Source of the DNA: DATCVA01 sp036567205
Lineage (GTDB): Bacteria > Pseudomonadota > Gammaproteobacteria > Burkholderiales > Burkholderiaceae_B
Assembly (NCBI GenBank): GCA_036567205.1
Contig: DATCVA010000098.1
Location: forward strand, 1 to 6,455
DNA: 6,455 nucleotides
Direction of reading: 5' to 3'
Positions 1 through 5,154 of the stretch are shown here, piece after piece. The translations under genes and the position numbers were made by a program. Under the pieces are notes generated by a model. That model did no database searches. It saw only the letters and a program-made list of their open reading frames with translations, and had not been told where the DNA came from. Position 1 is the stretch's first letter. Each line of letters opens with the position of its first letter.

Positions 1-119
1 GGTGCGATGCTGGGATACTGCGCAACCGGCAAGCCTAAAATAGACAGTCCGCCCGCCAGCATGATCACCAAGGCTATAACCCACGCAAAAATCGGGCGAT
101 CAATAAAAAATCGTGACAT
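1..119 (-). CDS. RND efflux transporter, inner-membrane pump subunit (partial, N-terminus only)
   Basis: The first 39 codons of an AcrB/MexB-type hydrophobe/amphiphile-efflux pump are present; the gene runs off the left edge. The N-terminus reads MSRFFIDRPIFAWVIALVIM, the hallmark opening of this family: a short cytoplasmic amphipathic helix with the FIDRPIFAWV motif, then transmembrane helix 1 (about residues 10-29), then GLPVAQYPSIA leading into the periplasmic porter domain. Members form inner-membrane trimers that use proton import to expel drugs, dyes or solvents through a membrane-fusion protein and an outer-membrane channel. The ATG at 119-117 is preceded by an AGGA Shine-Dalgarno at 134-131, 11 nt away. 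It lies 32 bp downstream of the fusion-protein gene on the same strand, so the two are almost certainly co-transcribed. Family assignment is secure; the orthologue and substrate range cannot be told from 39 residues. Confidence 0.93.
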   Translation of the reverse strand, partial: MSRFFIDRPIFAWVIALVIMLAGGLSILGLPVAQYPSIA

Positions 120-151
120 AGTATGTATATTCCTGGGAAGCTATCGGTCGA

Positions 152-1330
152 TTAACCTGCGGGTGTAACAGCGACGGCGTCAGCCGGAACCACCTTGTCA
201 ACGGCATTAACGGCGACCCCAGGGCGCACCTTCTGCACACCCTCGACGATCACGCGGTCGCCTGCTTGAACACCTTCGTCGACCAACCATTGGTCACCGA
301 TCGTTCGCGATGCGTTCAGAATCCGGACTTCCACTTTCCCCTCGGCATTGACCACCAGGGCCGTGGCATTTCCTTTGGAGTCGCGTGTTACGCCTTGCTG
401 CGGCACCAGTATGGCCTGTTCACGCACGCCTTCTTCCAGTACTGCGCGCACATACATGCCCGGCAAAAGCTGTAATTCGGGATTAGGGAACACGGCACGC
501 AATGTCACCATTCCCGTGCCTGGATCAACGGACACGTCCGAAAACTGCAACTCTCCGTTATGGCCATAGTCAGTACCGTCTTCGAGGACCAGTTTAACGT
601 TGGCGCGCGCCTGTTCATTGGAGGTAAGGGAGCCGGAGGCCAGTGCCTTGCGCAAGCGCAGCAGGTCTACGCTTGACTGGGTTACATCGACATAAATGGG
701 ATCGAGCTGCTGAATGCGTGCCAGTGGCGTTGCCTGGTTAGCCGACAATAACGCGCCGGGCGTGATCGTCGATTGACCGATGCGGCCAGAAATAGGCGCT
801 TGAATCTGGGTATAGCCCAGGTTGATCGCTGCCATGTCGAGTGCGGCGCGAGCCGAGGCGACATCGGCCTGAGCCTGTAGCAATTCGGCGACTGCCTGAT
901 CATTATCCTGCTTGCTGACGGCGTCGATCTTGACCAGCTCTTTGTAGCGGGCCGCCCTAAGGCCTACAACCTTAAGGTTAGCCTGCGCCTTCGCCAATGC
1001 GGCTTTAGCGCTATTGTGGCTAGCGCGGTAAGTAGCCGGATCAATCTCATAAAGCGTGTCGCCTGCCTTGACATCACTGCCCTCTTTAAAAAGCCTCTTC
1101 TTGACGATACCGCCAACCTGTGGCCTTACCTCGGACACCATATAAGCGCTGGTCCGTCCAGCCAGCTCCGTCGTTAACGCGACGGGCCTTACTTGGGTAG
1201 TCACCACGGTAACTTCAGGAGCGGGAGGAGGACCGCTCTGTGCTATCGGTTCGCTGCAACCAGCCAGCAGAACAGCGCTTGCCAGCATGGACAACGTTAG
1301 CGTAAGAGGACGGCGGGATGCTTGCTTCAT
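152..1330 (-). CDS. RND efflux periplasmic adaptor (membrane-fusion lipoprotein, AcrA/MexA type)
   Basis: This 392-residue protein bridges the RND pump and an outer-membrane channel. It opens with a lipoprotein signal: basic MKQASRR, a hydrophobic stretch at about 9-22, and lipobox LLAGC with the acylated Cys at residue 25. Next come the first half of the barrel-sandwich (biotinyl-lipoyl-like) domain (about 60-98, VRPQVGGIVKKRLFKEGSDV), an alpha-helical hairpin rich in Ala, Lys and Gln (about 100-170), the returning lipoyl half (IQAPISGRIGQS), a beta-barrel domain, and a membrane-proximal domain ending near residue 392. Length matches AcrA/MexA (about 380-400). The ATG at 1330-1328 has only a weak Shine-Dalgarno (GAG), but the complete lipoprotein signal supports it. 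The gene is first in the efflux operon, divergent from a TetR gene, and its promoter region carries dyads suited to repression. Family is certain; a specific symbol is not justified. Confidence 0.95.
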   Translation of the reverse strand: MKQASRRPLTLTLSMLASAVLLAGCSEPIAQSGPPPAPEVTVVTTQVRPVALTTELAGRTSAYMVSEVRPQVGGIVKKRLFKEGSDVKAGDTLYEIDPATYRASHNSAKAALAKAQANLKVVGLRAARYKELVKIDAVSKQDNDQAVAELLQAQADVASARAALDMAAINLGYTQIQAPISGRIGQSTITPGALLSANQATPLARIQQLDPIYVDVTQSSVDLLRLRKALASGSLTSNEQARANVKLVLEDGTDYGHNGELQFSDVSVDPGTGMVTLRAVFPNPELQLLPGMYVRAVLEEGVREQAILVPQQGVTRDSKGNATALVVNAEGKVEVRILNASRTIGDQWLVDEGVQAGDRVIVEGVQKVRPGVAVNAVDKVVPADAVAVTPAG

Positions 1331-1420
1331 AAGATCTCAAAAAAATGGATGGGCACAAGACTCGAGCTTGCGATTGCAATAGAAAAAATGGGAAACTGGA
1401 GCGGGAACTAGAAAAACATA

Positions 1421-1435
1421 ACTGTACTGTACGGT
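1421..1435. promoter_or_regulatory. Candidate operator A of the efflux/tetR control region
   Basis: ACTGTACTGTACGGT is a 15-bp near-palindrome around a central T: six of seven base pairs match and only the third and thirteenth positions disagree. It covers the predicted transcription start of the efflux operon. Nine of its bases (ACTGTACGG, 1426-1434) recur exactly at 1472-1480 in the second candidate site. Binding by the adjacent TetR protein is inferred from position and symmetry. Confidence 0.5.
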
Positions 1436-1436
1436 C

Positions 1437-1466
1437 ATTTTAAGCTTGACAAAAAGGGCGTGTCAA
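1437..1466 (-). promoter_or_regulatory. Predicted sigma-70 promoter of the efflux operon
   Basis: Read on the minus strand, a perfect -35 hexamer TTGACA (1466-1461) is followed after 18 bp by TAAAAT (1442-1437), which matches the -10 consensus at five of six positions. Transcription would start near 1430, leaving about a 100-nt leader before the adaptor ATG at 1330. The -35 box is one arm of a larger inverted repeat, and the predicted start point falls inside the dyad at 1421-1435, a geometry typical of repression by a TetR protein. No experimental start site is available. Confidence 0.6.
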
Positions 1467-1468
1467 GC
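1444..1468. repeat. Inverted repeat containing two face-to-face TTGACA boxes
   Basis: GCTTGACA (1444-1451) and TGTCAAGC (1461-1468) form perfect 8-bp arms around a 9-bp spacer. Each arm holds a consensus TTGACA, one per strand. The minus-strand copy has a good -10 (TAAAAT) and probably drives the efflux operon. The plus-strand copy has only a poor -10 candidate (AAAACT at 1469-1474, 17-bp spacing), so its use for tetR is uncertain. The dyad may be a regulator site or simply two overlapping divergent promoters. Confidence 0.5.
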
Positions 1469-1472
1469 AAAA

Positions 1473-1490
1473 CTGTACGGATGAGTACAG
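1473..1490. promoter_or_regulatory. Candidate operator B of the tetR/efflux control region
   Basis: CTGTAC (1473-1478) and GTACAG (1485-1490) are perfect 6-bp inverted arms around a 6-bp spacer. The site ends 16 bp before the tetR ATG and just upstream of its Shine-Dalgarno GAGG (1498-1501). It shares ACTGTACGG with site A. Its position would allow the TetR protein to repress its own gene as well as the pump. Binding is inferred, not shown. Confidence 0.5.
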
Positions 1491-1506
1491 AAATCACGAG
1501 GCAACA

Positions 1507-2109
1507 ATGAGAACAAAAAGCGAAACCCGACGGGAAGCCATCATGAAGGTCGCGTTAGAAGTCTTTCGAGAGGTAGGCTTCAATGCAGCGTCCATGTCGC
1601 AGATCGCCGCACGTGTCGGCGGTTCCAAGGCCACGCTGTATAACTACTTTTCATCCAAAGAAGAACTATTGCTCGAAGCGATGCTGGACGGGGCGAAAAA
1701 CTATGCAGAGGAAGTGCTGGCGCTACTGAAAATGTCGGGCGATCTGCCAACCCAGCTCGAACGCTTTGTCACGTCCCTGCTTAAGGTCATACATTCAGAC
1801 GAAACGATCCAGATCCTGCGCGTGGCCATTTCAGTAGGAGGCACATCAGATATTGGCCGCCGATTTTACGAACTGGGCACCTTCGACGTGTGGAGCAAAG
1901 TAGCTGGGCTATTAAGCGAAGAAGCGGCCAAAGGCACCTTACGAGCCGACGACCCGGACATGATGGCCAGCCATTTACGCTGTCTTTGCGAAGCTGAACT
2001 TATACGCAGCCTGTTAGGCGCAGGTAAACCCATCACTGACGCTCAGGCCAGGCGCAGGGCAAAATGCACGGTAGATGTGTTTCTTAGGGCTTACGGCAAC
2101 GTTAACTGA
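1507..2109 (+). CDS. TetR/AcrR-family transcriptional regulator, probable repressor of the efflux operon
   Basis: This 200-residue, all-helical protein has the normal TetR length. The N-terminal DNA-binding domain is clear: helix 1 around residues 7-25 (TRREAIMKVALEVFREVGF), then the helix-turn-helix at about 29-48 (SMSQIAARVGGSKATLYNYF) followed by SSKEEL. The remaining residues, about 60-200, form the ligand-binding and dimerization part, which resembles the AefR-like C-terminal domain group. The ATG at 1507 has a GAGG Shine-Dalgarno at 1498-1501, 5 nt upstream. The gene is divergent from an RND efflux operon, the usual arrangement for a local repressor that releases the operator when a pump substrate binds. 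Dyads at 1421-1435, 1444-1468 and 1473-1490 are plausible operators. Its last 19 bp overlap the convergent hydrolase gene. Family is secure; the role as repressor of the pump is inferred from position. Confidence 0.92.
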   Translation: MRTKSETRREAIMKVALEVFREVGFNAASMSQIAARVGGSKATLYNYFSSKEELLLEAMLDGAKNYAEEVLALLKMSGDLPTQLERFVTSLLKVIHSDETIQILRVAISVGGTSDIGRRFYELGTFDVWSKVAGLLSEEAAKGTLRADDPDMMASHLRCLCEAELIRSLLGAGKPITDAQARRRAKCTVDVFLRAYGNVN

Positions 2110-3110
2110 TCGTCTGAGTGGCCTGAAAAGCAAGGTGCTTTAACAATGCACTGATCAATTGCGCCGAAAATTGAGTTCCCTTCTCGATCCAGCATTTCAA
2201 TTCTGACCCGATCTCCAAAGCTCATGAAAGGAGTAAGAGAGGTTTGGCCTTGAATCATTTGCTCTGCCCTGCACTCGGAAATACATGCTGTGCCTACGCC
2301 TGTATCCGCGTTGGAAACAGTGCCGCTACCTATAATCGTACCGGCTCGCAAGCGACGGGTTTTTGCCGCATGTGCAATTAGTTCGGGGAACGAAAATGAC
2401 ATTTGGCTTGCGTCCGGCTCGCCAAAAATCTGGCCATTCCATTTCACACGCAACGGCAGACAGACACGGCCGTGTTGCCATCCGGCGCCCAGTTCGTCGG
2501 GACTCACTGCCACAGGTGAAAAAGCCGATGAAGGCTTTGCATGTATAAATCCAAAACCGGTCTTCATTTCACGCGGGGCTAACGCACGCAAACTTACATC
2601 ATTCACCAACATGATCAAATTAATATAATCAGCCGCCTCATCAGACGAAACCCCCATAGGCACATCACCTACGATGACGGCTATTTCTCCTTCAAAATCG
2701 ATGCCATCATCTTCGCTGGGTAAAACAATGGCATCTCTGGGCCCCAAAAAATCATCCGATCCGCCTTGATACATAAGAGGAAATTTCTCGTATTCATTTG
2801 AATGGGCCAAATTGAACGCCTTTTCCATGCGTCGTCCGTGGCTCAAAAATGCCGAACCATCCAACCATTGGTAAGCGCGGGGAAGCGGCGCAGCCAAAAG
2901 GTCAGGATCAAATGGAAAAGCATCTTGCTGTGTGCCGGCGTTCAACCCCCGATAGAGCTCATCCAACCCCGGCTTGACTTGATCCCAGTGCTCCAGCGCC
3001 CATTGCATGGTTGACGCAGCAGTACTGGCGTAAACTGCACGCGTCAGGTCCTGCGAAACGACCGCGAGTACACCATCGCGGGTACCATTTTTCATTGTTG
3101 CAAGCTTCAA
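2091..3110 (-). CDS. Fumarylacetoacetate hydrolase (FAH)-family enzyme
   Basis: This 339-residue cytosolic enzyme belongs to the bacterial FAH group of roughly 330 residues that carries its own N-terminal domain (about 1-75) before the catalytic FAH fold. Such enzymes cleave C-C bonds of acylpyruvates or decarboxylate beta-keto acids. Visible active-site elements are a likely catalytic His91 (AFLSH), metal-binding E140-x-E142 (DFEGEIAVI) and D171 (LVNDVSLR), Lys192 (HAKPSSAFSP), and the GSGTVSN loop at 261-267. The start is TTG at 3110-3108: AGGAGA (3121-3116) sits 5 nt upstream, and the MKLATMKNGTRDG opening fits the family, whereas the next ATG (codon 6) lies 20 nt from that site. The last 15-20 residues (after GAIDQ) look longer than usual and run into the tetR 3' end. 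Neighbouring GntR and Bug genes suggest catabolism of an organic or aromatic-derived acid; no ring-cleavage gene is present, so the substrate is unknown. Confidence 0.9.
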   Translation of the reverse strand: MKLATMKNGTRDGVLAVVSQDLTRAVYASTAASTMQWALEHWDQVKPGLDELYRGLNAGTQQDAFPFDPDLLAAPLPRAYQWLDGSAFLSHGRRMEKAFNLAHSNEYEKFPLMYQGGSDDFLGPRDAIVLPSEDDGIDFEGEIAVIVGDVPMGVSSDEAADYINLIMLVNDVSLRALAPREMKTGFGFIHAKPSSAFSPVAVSPDELGAGWQHGRVCLPLRVKWNGQIFGEPDASQMSFSFPELIAHAAKTRRLRAGTIIGSGTVSNADTGVGTACISECRAEQMIQGQTSLTPFMSFGDRVRIEMLDREGNSIFGAIDQCIVKAPCFSGHSDDQLTLP

Positions 3111-3121
3111 CCCATTCTCCT
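3111..3121 (-). promoter_or_regulatory. Ribosome binding site that fixes the TTG start of the hydrolase
   Basis: On the minus strand, AGGAGA (3121-3116) stands 5 nt before TTG at 3110-3108. The ATG inside this spacer (3115-3113) touches the Shine-Dalgarno and reads ATG GGT TGA, so it cannot be the gene start. The in-frame ATG at codon 6 is 20 nt away. TTG is therefore the best start. Confidence 0.75.
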
Positions 3122-3164
3122 GAAAAGTACTATGTTTTCTATGTATTTATGACCACTGCTCAAA

Positions 3165-3206
3165 GCCGAATTTTTATCGGCAAATATCAAAATATCGGTA
3201 AAATTA
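3165..3206 (+). promoter_or_regulatory. Candidate gntR promoter/operator with tandem TATCGGYAAA repeats
   Basis: Two near-identical decamers, TATCGGCAAA (3175-3184) and TATCGGTAAA (3193-3202), lie in tandem 18 bp apart. They frame a possible promoter: TCGGCA (3177-3182, four of six to -35), a 16-bp spacer, and TAAAAT (3199-3204, five of six to -10). A small dyad, GCCGA (3165-3169) and TCGGC (3177-3181), adjoins on the left. The right block TCGGTAAAATTA (3195-3206) recurs exactly in the bug promoter at 5091-5080. This would leave a leader of about 120 nt before gntR, and a bound protein could also affect the divergent hydrolase gene. Function is inferred. Confidence 0.45.
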
Positions 3207-3207
3207 G

Positions 3208-3236
3208 AATTTAACTTGAGTTATCATATTGATCAA
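3208..3236 (-). promoter_or_regulatory. Possible promoter of the FAH-family gene
   Basis: On the minus strand, TTGATC (3236-3231) is followed after 17 bp by TAAATT (3213-3208); each matches its consensus at four of six positions. The -35 lies in the perfect 8-bp palindrome TTGATCAA (3229-3236). Transcription would begin near 3201 and cross the tandem repeats of the gntR promoter before the TTG start. This is a weak call; other AT-rich combinations are possible in this region. Confidence 0.28.
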
Positions 3237-3332
3237 CAAAGGCGACTATAGCGACACCTAGAAAGTCGATATAGCGCGTACAGATCACTACCACCATCAG
3301 CAGATGGACCAGCTACCGGCGTTAAACGATCT

Positions 3333-3992
3333 ATGCTTGCAACGACCCAAAACGAAACCCTTACAGAATCGGCATTAGCATCGCTTCGCCAGGATATTGT
3401 GACGGGGGTGTTTGCTCCCATGCAAAGCCTGCGCATCGCCCTGCTAAAAGAACGATACAAAATGGGGGCTTCACCACTGCGCGAGGCGTTAGCCCAATTG
3501 GTTACGCAAGGTTTTGTCACTAACGAAACCAATCGCGGTTTTCGCGTCGCACCAATGTCCAAGGAAGATCTGGAAGACATCACTCTAGTTCGTCAAGTCG
3601 TTGAAACTCAAGGGTTGGCCAGTGCACTGGAAAAAGGCGGGGACGAATGGGAAGTTGGCATTATTGCCGCATTGCACCGATTAACACTCACGGCAAGGCA
3701 TGTCTATGACTCCCGGGAAAAACGATTATTGGCGCTTGATGAAGCACACTGGCAATTCCACCGCTCGTTAATAGCGGGATGTGGGTCCCCTCGTCTGATG
3801 GAGCTTCAACAAGTTTATTATCGCCAGGCGGCGCGCTATCGGCACGTACTGATCGATCAGGTAGTCGATACAGACGAATTTGTCGCACGGCATGATGCAC
3901 TTGCCAAGTTGTTGTTAAATCGTCAACCCGAGGGCGCTATGCAAGCCTTGCGCCACCATATCGGGCTAACGCCTGGCGCCATTTACGATTAA
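3333..3992 (+). CDS. GntR-family regulator with FCD ligand-binding domain (FadR/CsiR-like)
   Basis: This 219-residue dimeric DNA-binding protein has the usual FCD-GntR length. The winged helix-turn-helix spans about residues 10-75: LTESALASLRQDIVTGVFAP, then LKERYKMGASPLREALAQLVTQGFV, then the wing TNRGFRVAPMS. The all-helical FCD domain fills about 80-215. Its ligand cluster is visible as H139-x3-H143 (HWQFHRSL), H187 (ARHDAL) and H208/H209 (LRHHI); where many FCD proteins have Asp-x3-His, this one has His139, with D136 nearby. This resembles the CsiR-like branch, which senses organic acids. The ATG at 3333 has no recognizable Shine-Dalgarno, but no ATG, GTG or TTG codon exists in frame between the stop at 3249 and it. 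It is divergent from the FAH-family gene and convergent with bug, so it probably regulates both; a shared promoter element supports this. The effector is unknown. Confidence 0.92.
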   Translation: MLATTQNETLTESALASLRQDIVTGVFAPMQSLRIALLKERYKMGASPLREALAQLVTQGFVTNETNRGFRVAPMSKEDLEDITLVRQVVETQGLASALEKGGDEWEVGIIAALHRLTLTARHVYDSREKRLLALDEAHWQFHRSLIAGCGSPRLMELQQVYYRQAARYRHVLIDQVVDTDEFVARHDALAKLLLNRQPEGAMQALRHHIGLTPGAIYD

Positions 3993-4006
3993 TAATCACG
4001 TTTACA

Positions 4007-4038
4007 GAGCGCCCTACGCTACGAAGGCTACGGCGCTC
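4007..4038. terminator. Hairpin between convergent gntR and bug genes
   Basis: GAGCGCC (4007-4013) and GGCGCTC (4032-4038) are perfect 7-bp inverted arms, placed 14 bp after the gntR stop and 15 bp beyond the bug stop. The 18-nt loop contains the pentamer CTACG twice in tandem, and a third copy reaches into the right arm (4014-4018, 4019-4023, 4028-4032). There is no T-tract on either side, so it is not a classical intrinsic terminator. It may act as a shared, weak or Rho-assisted 3' end. Confidence 0.4.
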
Positions 4039-4053
4039 AAGACCAAATTTGGC

Positions 4054-5022
4054 TTAGCTGGATAGATCAATATTCTGATCGACAATGACTTGCCCCCATT
4101 TTTTTCGACTTACTTCCATAATGTCGGATAGTTCCTGTCGGCTTCCGCCTTTAGGGGTCATCGAAAGAGTCTCGAGAGTTTTAGCCATTTTTCCTGAAGA
4201 CAAAAGACCGTTAATTTCTTTGTTAAGCTGCTCCAGAATACTATCGGGCACGCCTTTCGGTGCGAACATTCCGAACCATGTTGTGCCTTCGTATCCATTA
4301 AAACCTTGTTCAGCTAAAGTCGGAACATCGGGATACTGTGCCAGGCGTTGGGCTGATGTAACGCCCAATATTTTTAATTTACCCGCATTGGCGTTACCCA
4401 CGGCCAAAGATGGCGGTGCGAATAACAGATCGATCTGGTTCCCCATCAAAGCATTTAACGCGGCCGGCGTGCCTTGGTAAGGAACATGAAACAGGCTGAT
4501 GCCTGCCGCTTTTTCCAGGGCGCCTCCCCAAAGATGAGCCACACTACCCAGGCCCCACGAGCCGTAAGTTATTTTTCCTGGCTGGCTAGTGGCCTGATCG
4601 ATAAGCTCTTTGCCTGTATTGGCCTGAAACTGAGGGCTTGAAACCAGCATTGTTGTTAACGTGCCTAACAAAATGACAGGCGAGAAATCCTTAGCCGGCT
4701 CATAGCGAATGTTCTTGTAAAGCAGCGGATTTAAGGCGTGAGTATCCATATTTCCCAACATGAGGGTGTATCCGTCGGGTGCTGAACGTTTGACGTAATC
4801 GCTTCCGATCATGCCGTTTGCGCCAGCTTTGTTTTCAACGACGACGGCCTGGCCCAGACGCTCGCTTAACCCCTCACCTATCACTCGAGAAACAATATCG
4901 GCCGGCGATCCGGCGGCGTACGGAACGATGATGTGTAAAGATTTATCGGGATATGCCGCATAGGCCATGCTACTTGCGCTTAACAGTGCACTTGCTACCA
5001 AGGTGCTACAAAAAAATTTCAT
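4054..5022 (-). CDS. Bug/TctC-type solute-binding protein of the tripartite tricarboxylate transporter family
   Basis: This 322-residue exported protein is a periplasmic carboxylate-binding protein. It starts with a Sec signal peptide, MKFFCSTLVASALLSASSMAYA, probably cleaved after AYA. The mature start YPDKSLHIIVPYAAGSPADIVSRVI carries the first ligand loop, with Asp in the usual place but GSPAD instead of the common GGPTD. Next come VVENKAGANGMIGSDYVKRSAPDGYTLMLG, the second-domain loop HVPYQGTPAALNALMGNQIDLLF, and the late family segment YPDVPTLAEQGFNGYEGTTWFGMFAPKGVP. A longer reading frame upstream is rejected: ATG 5022-5020 has GGAG 8 nt upstream and the signal peptide begins there. No TctA or TctB membrane subunits lie beside it, as is common for the many orphan Bug genes of Alcaligenaceae. 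It may feed a distant transporter or act as a sensor. The linked hydrolase and GntR genes suggest an organic-acid ligand, not identifiable here. Confidence 0.92.
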   Translation of the reverse strand: MKFFCSTLVASALLSASSMAYAAYPDKSLHIIVPYAAGSPADIVSRVIGEGLSERLGQAVVVENKAGANGMIGSDYVKRSAPDGYTLMLGNMDTHALNPLLYKNIRYEPAKDFSPVILLGTLTTMLVSSPQFQANTGKELIDQATSQPGKITYGSWGLGSVAHLWGGALEKAAGISLFHVPYQGTPAALNALMGNQIDLLFAPPSLAVGNANAGKLKILGVTSAQRLAQYPDVPTLAEQGFNGYEGTTWFGMFAPKGVPDSILEQLNKEINGLLSSGKMAKTLETLSMTPKGGSRQELSDIMEVSRKKWGQVIVDQNIDLSS

Positions 5023-5065
5023 TAATATATCTCCGTCCTGATTTGAGAAACGCACGTTTTTGATA

Positions 5066-5077
5066 ACAGCATGCTGT
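5066..5077. promoter_or_regulatory. Perfect 12-bp palindrome at the predicted bug transcription start
   Basis: ACAGCATGCTGT is fully self-complementary and sits where transcription from the predicted bug promoter would begin. It may be a second protein-binding site or an early transcript hairpin. It is unrelated in sequence to the TTGTCGACAA palindrome upstream. Confidence 0.35.
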
Positions 5078-5081
5078 ATTA

Positions 5082-5110
5082 ATTTTACCGACAAAATATA
5101 ATTTTGTCGA
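5082..5110 (-). promoter_or_regulatory. Predicted sigma-70 promoter of the bug gene
   Basis: On the minus strand TCGACA (5110-5105) and TAAAAT (5087-5082), each five of six to consensus, are separated by the optimal 17 bp. Transcription would start near 5075 and give a leader of roughly 50 nt. The spacer is filled by one dyad, the -35 lies in a second, and the start point lies at a third, so strong regulation is likely. It shares sequence with the region upstream of gntR. Confidence 0.6.
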
Positions 5111-5113
5111 CAA
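5089..5113. promoter_or_regulatory. Overlapping palindromes in the bug promoter (candidate GntR operator)
   Basis: Two dyads overlap. CGACAAAAT (5089-5097) and ATTTTGTCG (5101-5109) are perfect 9-bp arms around ATA, occupying the space between -35 and -10. TTGTCGACAA (5104-5113) is a perfect 10-bp palindrome covering the -35; its TTGT-N2-ACAA form resembles operators of FadR-subfamily GntR proteins. Binding by the GntR protein encoded at 3333-3992 is inferred. Confidence 0.5.
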
Positions 5114-5154
5114 GAGTAGTTTAATGCTCCGACGTGCAATTCGCTACAGTCCGG

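Noticed and set aside
682..903. 73-codon minus-strand frame inside the adaptor gene
   Set aside because: It is an alternative frame of the conserved membrane-fusion protein, rich in Arg, Ser and Pro as shifted frames often are.
1446..1474. Plus-strand TTGACA as a definite tetR promoter
   Set aside because: The -35 is perfect but the best -10 at 17-bp spacing (AAAACT) matches only three of six, so it is mentioned under the inverted repeat and not called separately.
3107..3115. ATG GGT TGA mini-frame before the hydrolase TTG start
   Set aside because: Its ATG abuts the Shine-Dalgarno with no spacing, so initiation there is unlikely; a three-codon leader has no other support.
3233..3583. 116-codon minus-strand open frame overlapping the gntR start
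   Set aside because: It is antisense to the gntR winged-helix region, its composition resembles no known protein, and gntR is the clear coding frame.
5023..5139. In-frame N-terminal extension of 39 residues on the bug gene
   Set aside because: A clear signal peptide and a GGAG site 8 nt upstream mark the ATG at 5022-5020, and the extension would translate through the predicted promoter and its palindromes.
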